Assembly (NCBI GenBank): GCA_022360055.1
Contig: JAKSDO010000227.1
Span: forward strand, 1 to 50,544
Direction: 5' to 3'
DNA length: 50,544 bases
Source: Cytophagales bacterium
Lineage (GTDB): Bacteria; Bacteroidota; Bacteroidia; Cytophagales; Cyclobacteriaceae
Shown here piece after piece: positions 36,420 through 43,532 of the stretch. How positions within the stretch are numbered: the stretch's first letter is position 1; each line of letters opens with the position of its first letter. The notes under the pieces are model-generated. The model ran no database searches. It saw only the letters and a program-made list of their open reading frames with translations, and was not told the DNA's origin. The translations under genes were made by a program, and so were the position numbers.

Positions 36420-37412
36420 TTATTCAAATTTTAGGGTTAAAGTATCGTTTTCTATTTCATATCGAAAATCCTTTTGAAACTGTAGATCGAGTAAGATATT
36501 TTCGAGTGTTTCTCTCCTATACTGAGCAGTTAATTTCCAATCATGGGGCTCTTTGCCATCGATCAATACGGATACGTCATACCACAATTCCACCTTCTTC
36601 TTAAAATCTTCAAACGAAGCCGCATTGAAAATCAAGATTCCATCTTTCCAACCTCCAACGATATCTTTGTCAAAGGTTGTTTTTTCAAAAACCTTATTCC
36701 CCGAATTTACCATCCCTAATTCCCCCTGAGCAAGTAACATCTGTGTTCCAGATGTATGCTCTATTACCTTCACTTTTCCGTCGAAAAGTGCAATCTTGTC
36801 TGTTTCATCATATTGTGTATTTATATTAAAGGAAGTTCCCAGGGCGGTAGTCGAACTCATTGCCGTAATTACGGTAAAGGGTCGATTGTGATCATGTGCT
36901 ACCTCAAAAAATGCCTCACCCTCTAAATATATAATTCTGCTGGTATCTGAAAAATTTTTATTATATCGGATTTCAGAACCTGAATTAAGATAGATGATGG
37001 AACCTTCTGCCAAAACAAGTTTTATTTTTTCTCCTGCAGGACTAAATTTTGTAACCAGCTCTATTTCACCGCCATTCAAATTTTCCTGTCTGTGTAACTC
37101 CCTGGTCACTAAAAATCCTGCAACTAAGAAAATTACAATTACGGCGGCAACTCGATATATCCAGACCGGAGCACGATTAATGGATCTCTGATTGCCATTC
37201 ACACCTTTCGACCATATTTCATCAATTAATGAATCTGAATTTACTAGCTCTTGTTCTTGAGATCTCTCCTTCCAAATACTTTTCAGTTTCTTAAAAATGG
37301 TAGCATTGAATTCAGATTTATTGACCCAAGCGATTAGTTCTTTTTCTTCGTCTTCAGAAATCGACTTTGTGAAGAACTTGACTAGAAGTGTGTTTAGGCC
37401 TTTTTCTTTCAT
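36420..37412 (-). CDS. FecR-family anti-sigma factor
   Basis: 330 residues. An N-terminal cytoplasmic region (about 1-82) with LIAWVNKSEFNATIF and a helical sigma-binding part, one transmembrane helix (VAAVIVIFLVAGFLV, about 88-103), the FecR domain (about 130-225: GEKIKLVLAEGSIIYLNSGS, EGEAFFEVAHD, TALGTSFNIN) and a C-terminal DUF4974-like STN-interacting domain to residue 330. It holds the ECF sigma factor at the membrane until SusC signals. The 366-base gap to the sigma gene means the two may have separate promoters. Confidence 0.93.
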   Translation of the reverse strand: MKEKGLNTLLVKFFTKSISEDEEKELIAWVNKSEFNATIFKKLKSIWKERSQEQELVNSDSLIDEIWSKGVNGNQRSINRAPVWIYRVAAVIVIFLVAGFLVTRELHRQENLNGGEIELVTKFSPAGEKIKLVLAEGSIIYLNSGSEIRYNKNFSDTSRIIYLEGEAFFEVAHDHNRPFTVITAMSSTTALGTSFNINTQYDETDKIALFDGKVKVIEHTSGTQMLLAQGELGMVNSGNKVFEKTTFDKDIVGGWKDGILIFNAASFEDFKKKVELWYDVSVLIDGKEPHDWKLTAQYRRETLENILLDLQFQKDFRYEIENDTLTLKFE

Positions 37413-37778
37413 TTATGTCTAGGGCATTTATTATAAAGACCGGACTCAAAACAAAAGGGCGTAATGGACTTCGCAATTTCTTTTATTATTTTCAGTTGTA
37501 CCCAAATAATTTTTGAAATGACTAAAAAACTGGCATTAGCGTTATTCAGATAAATATTTTTTCGAACCCCAGGGCAACCCCTCGATCACCAAAAGGGAAA
37601 GTCTAGAACGCTGATCTCTTTAAGTATTTAAAGCCTGACTTTCAGCCGACAGGCGTGTGTGTAGGTGGATATCCTTAACTTAAGGGCAATTTAGGGGACT
37701 TTTATTACCCTCCTTCAGGGGGTGAGGTTAACTATAAGTTTGAAATGGCTGATCAATTTTGATAGGTGATAGATCAAT
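37413..37778. other. Spacer between sigma and FecR genes
   Basis: No coding frame of note. It contains GCCTG/CAGGC arms at 37633-37654 and an ACCCTC...GGGGGT hairpin near 37708-37724. Unusually long for a sigma/FecR pair (the second pair is separated by 72 bases), so a fecR promoter or a leader may lie here. Confidence 0.4.
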
Positions 37779-38393
37779 TTATAGTAGCATCCACAAATTG
37801 ATTTTTCTGATATTGATGACCGGTGTTTTGGTTTTATTATCGCTATAGTAAGACTCCACCTCATTTCTAAGATCCCGCATCGCCAACTCGAGGTGCTTCT
37901 TCACAGTTTTCTCCGTAATATCTAGTAACTCGGCTACCTGTTTGATTCTTAATCCCTCATCTTTCGTGAGCAGATAAACCATTTTTCTTTTTGGAGGTAA
38001 GCGCTCAACGAAATCAGTTACTATTTCCCTCAATTCCTTTGAAAGCACTTTTTCAAAGGGTTCAACATAATTATCTGTAAGAAAATCCTCTGGTATATCA
38101 TCTAAATCCACTGGTGGTTTCTGTGCGTACTTTTTCAGAATGTGTAATGACTGATTCCTGACGGCTGTAAATAAATAGCCACTAAAATTGTTTATCTCAG
38201 GAAGTTTATCACGCTGCTTCAGCAGTTTTATCAAGACCTCTGAAACGACATCTTCCGCATCGGCATATCTATTAACAAATAGTAATGCAAACCTTATCAT
38301 CCGTGGATGATAGACCTTAAAAAACTTCTCAAAGGCCCTTTTATTATCATTGGCAATTCCAACCAATAATTGTTTTATAGTTTCAGTATCCAT
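37779..38393 (-). CDS. ECF RNA polymerase sigma factor
   Basis: 204 residues. Sigma region 2 (FFKVYHPRMIRFALLFVNRYADAEDVVSEVLIKLL) and region 4 (LPPKRKMVYLLTKDEGLRIKQVAELLDITEKTVKKHLELAM) are complete, as in the FecR-partnered ECF group of Bacteroidota. It should drive the susCD operon and possibly its own gene. First gene of the leftward utilisation locus. A C-terminal extension of about 25 residues (DNKTKTPVINIRKINLWMLL) goes beyond region 4. Confidence 0.93.
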   Translation of the reverse strand: MDTETIKQLLVGIANDNKRAFEKFFKVYHPRMIRFALLFVNRYADAEDVVSEVLIKLLKQRDKLPEINNFSGYLFTAVRNQSLHILKKYAQKPPVDLDDIPEDFLTDNYVEPFEKVLSKELREIVTDFVERLPPKRKMVYLLTKDEGLRIKQVAELLDITEKTVKKHLELAMRDLRNEVESYYSDNKTKTPVINIRKINLWMLL

Positions 38394-38772
38394 ACAGCGC
38401 CTACTCTGTCTGAAAACAATGTGATTAAAGAGTTAAGATAAAGTCTGGAGTTTGCAAATGCAAATCTAAGTTAATTACAAAGGCATGATTTGCGCTAGTA
38501 TTGATTCAACTTATTACCTTTAGTCCAAATCGGAATTGGCCAAATGTAAACCCATGCATAATTTTACTGATCACGATTTTTCGTACTTTCGCAGCCAAAA
38601 GAAGCGCTTGGATCAGATGCTATTTAATACTTAGATGTCGGAGCAGCTATCAACAGGAGGATGCAGCCAGCATGTTGAAATCTGCAGGAGAGAGCAATTT
38701 CTGCAATCTGGCTGTAAATTAAAGTTATATTAATATTGCTATGTCCCAAGGAATGAAAAAAAATTCTCAAAA
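38394..38772. other. Divergent intergenic region
   Basis: No supported gene. On the minus strand TAGATTTG (38461-38468) fits TAnnTTTG and could serve the ECF gene; it overlaps the near-palindrome TTTGCAAATGCAAA (38455-38468 region). No matching upstream TTTG at 19 bases. Confidence 0.4.
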
Positions 38773-38803
38773 TTTGAATAGTTAGGAATCCTTACTATAT
38801 TTG
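38773..38803 (+). promoter_or_regulatory. Promoter of the thioredoxin-fold/MarR cluster with operator 1
   Basis: TTTG (38773-38776), exactly 19 bases, then TATATTTG (38796-38803): a full match to the Bacteroidota housekeeping promoter. The spacer contains GTTAGGAATCCTTAC (38781-38795), a palindrome with 6 of 7 pairs around a central A. A repressor bound there would block the polymerase. Related palindromes lie at 39095-39109 and 39895-39909. Confidence 0.8.
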
Positions 38804-38843
38804 TATTGACAATAATGTCTAACAACGCTTAAAAATTTAAAAA

Positions 38844-39077
38844 ATGGCAAAATCAATTTTCTACCATGCAGGATGTCCAGTATGTGTGAGTGCAGAGCAA
38901 GACATCGTTAATCTCATTGGTGCTGACAATGTTGACATCGTTCACATAGGCGAAGACCGCAACCGAATTAAAGAAGCAGAAAATGCAGGTGTAAAATCTG
39001 TTCCCGCTTTGTTAACACCAAACGGAAATGTATTGCACATCAATTTTGGTGCGTCTATGACCGACGTAAAGGGCTAA
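38844..39077 (+). CDS. Minimal thioredoxin-fold protein with CPVC
   Basis: 77 residues. SIFYHAGCPVCVSAEQDIV carries a CPVC redox motif (C11, C14) at the end of the first strand, and KSVPALL provides the cis-proline. This is close to the smallest possible thioredoxin/glutaredoxin core and has no signal peptide, so it is cytoplasmic. It is the first gene behind a promoter with a MarR-type operator. The role is probably thiol exchange or redox relay; the partner is unknown. The next gene in the cluster encodes an exported CDKC protein. Confidence 0.8.
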   Translation: MAKSIFYHAGCPVCVSAEQDIVNLIGADNVDIVHIGEDRNRIKEAENAGVKSVPALLTPNGNVLHINFGASMTDVKG

Positions 39078-39094
39078 AAAATTTCCCCTTAACC

Positions 39095-39127
39095 GTTAGG
39101 AGTCCTAATTTATTTTAGGGCTCCTAG
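39095..39127. promoter_or_regulatory. Operator 2 and tandem half-copy, also a hairpin
   Basis: TTAGGAGTCCTAA (39096-39108) is a perfect palindrome. It is followed 19 bp on by TTTAGGGCTCCTAG (39114-39127), an imperfect copy. The two also pair with each other across TTTATTT, and GTTTAGTTTT follows, so this site could also end transcription of the first gene. Operator or terminator cannot be separated by eye. Confidence 0.65.
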
Positions 39128-39155
39128 TTTAGTTTTAACCATTAAAATTCAAAAA

Positions 39156-39875
39156 ATGAAACAATTGTTACTTCTTCTCGGACTTTCGCTTTTCGCAGTT
39201 CAAAGTTATGCTTGCGACAAATGCGGAAACTACAACAATGACGATTTCCAAATTAAAAGTGTAAGCGTAAAGCATTTACCTGAAATTGGAGCAACCATTT
39301 GGGAAATAACCGTAAAAGGAACAGCGGGAAAAACAATGCCAACACGTGCAGGTCAACTTAATGGAGCACCTGTATTGGGATATGTATTCCCAACTACTTT
39401 GAAACCAACTGATGTGGGATTTGGCTATACTGATGGCATAGTGGCTCTTGCCTTGACTTCACATCCTGATTTTGATGACACACCACTTTGGGATGAAAAT
39501 TCAGACCGCAATTTTGCCAATGACGGTATTATTTGGCATCCGCATTGGGTAGTCTTAACCGAAGATAAACGTGTGGAAGGTGGTTTGGCAGTAAAACAAT
39601 TTAATTCAAAAGACACGAGTGTGGTTTTACCCCCAACCAACCCAGGAATGCCTATGTATATGGATTCACCAGGATTTCAAGTCATCACTAAAGGAATTAC
39701 TATAAGAGTGGTTGTTCCTGATTATCGAATGAACAACAAAACGAATTTTTCTTATGACGGTGTAGCGGCTTACATGCAAGTAAACACAGAAGATAAGCAA
39801 AAACCCATGCTTGGTGTTTACAAAGTGTATTCAATTGCAAGTGGCGATCTATCTCTGCCTTACAAGGTAAAGTAA
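39156..39875 (+). CDS. Exported protein with N-terminal CDKC, unknown function
   Basis: 239 residues. Signal peptide 1-19 (cut after SYA), so the mature protein begins with CDKCGNYNNDD. The rest is beta-rich, with FPTTLKPTDVGFGYTDGIVAL, an HPHW motif near residue 129, and several Asp/Asn turns. C20/C23 plus the histidines could bind a metal. I do not recognise the family. It lies between the thioredoxin-fold gene and the MarR gene, each with its own copy of the same palindrome in front, so the three are probably one regulon. Confidence 0.75.
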   Translation: MKQLLLLLGLSLFAVQSYACDKCGNYNNDDFQIKSVSVKHLPEIGATIWEITVKGTAGKTMPTRAGQLNGAPVLGYVFPTTLKPTDVGFGYTDGIVALALTSHPDFDDTPLWDENSDRNFANDGIIWHPHWVVLTEDKRVEGGLAVKQFNSKDTSVVLPPTNPGMPMYMDSPGFQVITKGITIRVVVPDYRMNNKTNFSYDGVAAYMQVNTEDKQKPMLGVYKVYSIASGDLSLPYKVK

Positions 39876-39885
39876 TGCTTATTTG

Positions 39886-39918
39886 CCCTGTAAGGTTAGG
39901 ATTCCTATCTTTACAGGG
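39886..39918. promoter_or_regulatory. Operator 3 nested in a hairpin before the MarR gene
   Basis: GTTAGGATTCCTATC (39895-39909) is centred at 39902. Outside it CCCTGTAA (39886-39893) and TTACAGGG (39911-39918) are perfect inverted arms with the same centre. The whole 33-bp palindrome lies 20 bases before the MarR start codon, as expected for autoregulation. It may also terminate the upstream gene. Confidence 0.7.
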
Positions 39919-39937
39919 TGTTTAAGTTGATATTCCA

Positions 39938-40534
39938 ATGAAGTCTCCTTTTAATCATAAAGAACAAAAAGTTGAGAGCAAAATAGTAGTCGCCTTAGAA
40001 CGAGTTTCGGAAGCGTTCAGGGTTTTGCTTTGGAATGAAAGCAAAGAAAATTCGCTGAGTCCTATTCAAATTCAACTTTTAATCTTTATTCGTTTTCACT
40101 CGTTGGAAAAATGCAAAGTGAGTTATTTGGCAGATGAATTCAACATGACTAAGGCCACCATTAGCGACAGTGTTAGGGTTTTACTTGCAAAAGATTTAGT
40201 TGAAAAAGAAGCCGATCCAATCGACACAAGAAGTTACATGCTTTCACTCACACAAGAAGGAAAAAAAGTAGCTGAAAAAGCATCGTTTTTTGCATCTTCT
40301 ATGGAGCAACCAATCAAAAATTTGACAGAAGAACAGAAAACGATTATGCTTAACGGGTTACTGAAATTAATTCATGACCTAAACAAATCAGGAGTTATTA
40401 CCATTCAACGAATGTGCTTTACCTGCACCTTTTATAAAGCCGAAAAAGGAATACATTATTGCAGTTTACTGAAAACGAGACTTGCCGAATCTGAAATTCG
40501 TGTGGACTGTCCTGAACATGAACTGAATACGTAA
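39938..40534 (+). CDS. MarR-family regulator with four-cysteine tail
   Basis: 198 residues. Winged helix with VSYLADEFNMTKATISDSVRVLLAKDLVEKE (about 61-92) and the wing RSYMLSLTQEGK. After the usual MarR end a tail of about 45 residues carries C160-x2-C163-x11-C175-x15-C191 (MCFTCTFY, HYCSLL, DCPEHE), suited to bind Zn or an iron-sulfur cluster or to sense oxidants. It is the likely owner of the TTAGGAnTCCTAA operators in front of its own gene and the two upstream genes. The signal is unknown. Confidence 0.85.
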   Translation: MKSPFNHKEQKVESKIVVALERVSEAFRVLLWNESKENSLSPIQIQLLIFIRFHSLEKCKVSYLADEFNMTKATISDSVRVLLAKDLVEKEADPIDTRSYMLSLTQEGKKVAEKASFFASSMEQPIKNLTEEQKTIMLNGLLKLIHDLNKSGVITIQRMCFTCTFYKAEKGIHYCSLLKTRLAESEIRVDCPEHELNT

Positions 40535-40659
40535 AATCGGAATCCGCATAACCATCAGGTTTGTTAACATTTAGGTAGTTCGAACTTTTTGCCAAATTTA
40601 CAATTGCCTTCGAGTTGTCGAAAATAGCCCGACGTTTCAACTATCATCGCAATTCAATA

Positions 40660-40708
40660 TTAGCTAACATATTAGCTGTTTAGCTTATTTTTTTGTATAT
40701 TTAGCTAA
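40660..40708 (+). promoter_or_regulatory. TTAGCT repeat array before hipB
   Basis: Four TTAGCT units at 40660, 40672, 40680 and 40701; the outer two are palindromic TTAGCTAA, and TTAGCTAACAT is repeated in full. The array ends 18 bases before the hipB start. HipB proteins repress through multiple inverted repeats, so this is the probable operator region. Confidence 0.6.
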
Positions 40709-40725
40709 CATTTTAACCAAATGGA

Positions 40726-40998
40726 ATGTATTCTTTAGAACCAACTCCATTGGAGGTGAGTAAAGCACTAGCTAAAAGACATAAATCGTTACGAAAAAAA
40801 CTTCGCCTTTCGCAGAAAGAAATGGCTGAACGTTCAGGTGTTTCGTTGGGTAGTCTAAAGCGCTTTGAAAATACCGGCAAAATATCACTGGAAGCGCTTC
40901 TCAAACTTGCTCATTTAAGTGGGCGACTTAAAGATTTTGACTCAATCTTTCAAACTGATGATCTAAGTGAAGTTGAAAAACTTTTCACCAATAAATAG
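40726..40998 (+). CDS. hipB: HipB-like antitoxin, XRE family
   Basis: 90 residues. Helix-turn-helix LRLSQKEMAERSGVSLGSLKRFE in the middle, then a short hydrophobic end (ALLKLAHLSGRLKDFDSIF). The ATG at 40726 gives a normal length. It overlaps the hipA frame by 32 bases. As the partner kinase is truncated, the antitoxin may be an orphan. Confidence 0.85.
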   Translation: MYSLEPTPLEVSKALAKRHKSLRKKLRLSQKEMAERSGVSLGSLKRFENTGKISLEALLKLAHLSGRLKDFDSIFQTDDLSEVEKLFTNK

Positions 40999-41539
40999 AG
41001 ACAGTGAAACCGTAAATAAACTATTTGTTTCTCTGAATATTGAAGGACAAAAGTATCAAGTTGGTGAATTGATACGCTCTGAACAAAAGATATACTTCCG
41101 GTATAACTCAGATTTTTCACCTTTGGATCTGAACTTATCACCTATAAAACTTCCTTTCAATACTGAAATTAACACATGTCAAAAAGAACCTTTTGATGGA
41201 CTGTTTGGAGTTTTTAATGATTCGCTACCCGATGGCTGGGGCCGCTTATTGCTTGACAGAACTTTAAGTTCAAAAGGAATAGGCATTTCGAAAATTACCC
41301 CGCTCGACCGATTGGCCTTTGTTGGTTCAGGAGGAATGGGGTCGCTTATTTACCAGCCTGAATTTGAAGCTGCCACAGAGCTCTCTTCCATGATTGAACT
41401 GGATGAAATTGCCCGGGAGATGACTCGCGTTTTACAAGGAACCAGTTCCGATATTATTGAAGAACTATTTGTACTTGGAGGCTCTTCGGGTGGTGCCAGA
41501 CCGAAAATATTTGTTGCTTACAACCCGGGTATGCGATAG
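40967..41539 (+). pseudogene. hipA: HipA kinase, truncated after the N-terminal half
   Basis: 190 codons from a GTG start. The N-terminal HipA domain (KLFVSLNIEG, GLFGVFNDSLPDGWGRLLLD) and the beginning of the kinase core (GGMGSLIYQPEF, GGSSGGARPKIFV) are present, then the frame stops at NPGMR. Family members have about 400 or more residues, and the catalytic Asp and the DxN metal site are missing. It cannot be an active kinase. The break lies about 155 bases from a probable integrase tail remnant. Confidence 0.87.
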
Positions 41540-41695
41540 ATTTCGTTATGAGCGCTTAAATTGCAATAAATCAGGAAGTTTTACTTTGACAGCATAGCGC
41601 CGCTACGGTGAAAACGAAGGGACTGATTTGAAGTAATTTAGGATCGGGAAAGAAAGGCTATTGCATGTTTCAGGTTTAAAAGCATAAACCTTGTA

Positions 41696-41764
41696 TCAAT
41701 CTGATTTATTTGGCATTAAATTCTCCATAAATTTCCTTCGGGAAGGGTTCACAAACTTGGTAAC
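41696..41764 (-). pseudogene. Probable second integrase tail remnant
   Basis: On the minus strand the frame reads KFVNPSRRKFMENLMPNKSD and stop. RKFMENLMP matches KKFMENLIP at the end of the integrase fragment at 19715, and the DNA TTCTCCATAAA is shared. Only about 20 residues, so it is a weak but specific match. The rest of 41540-41772 shows no gene. Confidence 0.45.
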
Positions 41765-41772
41765 AAAACAGG

Positions 41773-41810
41773 AAAAACCGCTTAAACATTTGATTTAAGC
41801 GGTTTTTTTT
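41773..41810. terminator. Strong bidirectional intrinsic terminator
   Basis: CCGCTTAAA (41778-41786) pairs with TTTAAGCGG (41794-41802), with an A-run before and eight T after. It can stop the hip side on the plus strand and the susCD transcript on the minus strand, 41 bases after the susD stop. Confidence 0.9.
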
Positions 41811-41850
41811 AGAAATTCATGTTGTTTGTACAATAATTATTTTCTCCCTG

Positions 41851-43518
41851 TCAATAACCAGGATTCTGTAAAAAATCTCCTGGGTTTGAAACCCTATCGA
41901 TCTGATTCTGCGGTATCGGTCTTACCAAATGCATTTCTTTAATATTTGGAGCAGCATCCGGGTTGTACATTTTCACCCTATCGAGTAAGGTTCCAGTCCT
42001 TTTCAGATCGAACCATCGGTGGCCTTCTCCTCCAAGTTCCCTGGCTCTTTCTTCGAGAATAAAGTTCAAATCGATATCTTCCGGTACGACAAGCATTTCG
42101 GCCTCCCTTCCTGGCTTTATAGCTCTTTGACGCAAATTATTTATATGTATGGCCGCATCATCATTCCTGGACTGGTTAAATGCTGCCTCTGCCGCAATCA
42201 AATACATTTCAGCCAACCGAATTACTACAAAATCCCTGCTGCCATCCTGAGCATTTACCGCACTCCTCTTATTATCATAATACTTCTTGTAAAAACTTGG
42301 CCACCTTCTCCGGCTGTCTCCTCCAATCTGCCAGGGGTCCGTTTGATTTGTCACATCCTCTCCATTATAGTCAATATACCAATAAGGTGCAGATTCCTGG
42401 ATAGCGTCGTCTACCGGATGCATGACAATTTTAATGGCTGTATCGCCCGGGTTCACCTGGTTTCCATTTATAGTAGCCGATTTATTAGCAATCCATACCG
42501 TTTTGAATGAGGCATCAAATCGGGCATCGCTTTCTACATCCCATAAATTAAGGAAGTAGTTTGTAGGCATGAACCGTTGATGTGGCTTGCCATTTTCAAT
42601 ATCCCTGTCCATTGCCGGATTACGGGTATAATCCCAAACAAAGAAGTTGTGACTTTTGTTGCCGTTTCCATTCACCAGGGGGTCGCTGCTGTATTGAACT
42701 GACCAAATCACCTCCGAATTTCGCTGATTCTCCAGATCCCACAATTTGTCCAGATCCTCCAGGGCAAAATTATAGTTGCTCATAACATTATTGGCCAACT
42801 GTTCCGCTTCTCCCCAGTTGCCGAGCGTCAACTGAACCCTTGCCAGGAGGGATTCCGAGGTGGCTTTGTTTGCCCTGCCGTATGCAGTTTCCGAAGGATC
42901 TGGCAAATGTTGTATCGCAAACTTTAAATCAGGAACAATTCCATCATCATAAATTGTTTTTACCGAGGTGCGATAAGCCTCTGTCTCAGCGCCTACAGTC
43001 TCTTCCAAAGTAAAATGCACATCGCCCCATATCTGAACAAGGATAAAATAATAGTGCGCTCTTAGAAATTTTGCTTCGGCAATGGCCAGGTTTTTCTCCT
43101 CATCACTCATATCCGGTACATCCGGGGCACGTCCGATCATCGTATTACATTGGTTAATTCCTTCATAAAACGGATCCCAAATCTGCCTGAAAAAGGAATG
43201 CGTGCCCAGCAGGTTTTGATCATAATTGTTGAAGGAAGGATTGTTTTTATTTCCACCAAATCCATTCGTATTGATGTCTGTTCCAACCACTGTAAGATAA
43301 AATGAACGCTCCTCTCCATAGTAACTTCTTAAAAACGGATAGCATGCTTTTAGCCCATCCTGTATACCCAGTGCTGTTGAATAATAGCTATCTGCAGTTG
43401 CGAGACTTACTGGATCTTCCTCCAAAATATCGTCGCATGAAGTGTAAGTAAAAAACATGATAAATATAGCACCTAGTCTCACGCTCAGATTCCTTATTGA
43501 TTTATATTGATTTTTCAT
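41851..43518 (-). CDS. SusD/RagB-family lipoprotein, second locus
   Basis: 555 residues from the ATG at 43518; a TTG four codons upstream is in frame. Lipobox region YTSC followed by DDILEEDP. Typical core FLRAHYYFILVQIWGDVHFTLEE and the end VVIRLAEMYLIAAEAAFNQ, GEGHRWFDLKRTG and FLQNPGY. It is intact although its SusC partner has a stop codon. No glycan-degrading gene lies next to it, so its substrate cannot be guessed from context. Confidence 0.92.
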   Translation of the reverse strand: MKNQYKSIRNLSVRLGAIFIMFFTYTSCDDILEEDPVSLATADSYYSTALGIQDGLKACYPFLRSYYGEERSFYLTVVGTDINTNGFGGNKNNPSFNNYDQNLLGTHSFFRQIWDPFYEGINQCNTMIGRAPDVPDMSDEEKNLAIAEAKFLRAHYYFILVQIWGDVHFTLEETVGAETEAYRTSVKTIYDDGIVPDLKFAIQHLPDPSETAYGRANKATSESLLARVQLTLGNWGEAEQLANNVMSNYNFALEDLDKLWDLENQRNSEVIWSVQYSSDPLVNGNGNKSHNFFVWDYTRNPAMDRDIENGKPHQRFMPTNYFLNLWDVESDARFDASFKTVWIANKSATINGNQVNPGDTAIKIVMHPVDDAIQESAPYWYIDYNGEDVTNQTDPWQIGGDSRRRWPSFYKKYYDNKRSAVNAQDGSRDFVVIRLAEMYLIAAEAAFNQSRNDDAAIHINNLRQRAIKPGREAEMLVVPEDIDLNFILEERARELGGEGHRWFDLKRTGTLLDRVKMYNPDAAPNIKEMHLVRPIPQNQIDRVSNPGDFLQNPGY

Positions 43519-43532
43519 GATTATTTCCAAGG

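Noticed and set aside
38501-38722. 73-codon plus-strand frame in the divergent gap
   Set aside because: No family resemblance, Cys/Arg/Ser-rich random-looking composition, and no ribosome-binding context.
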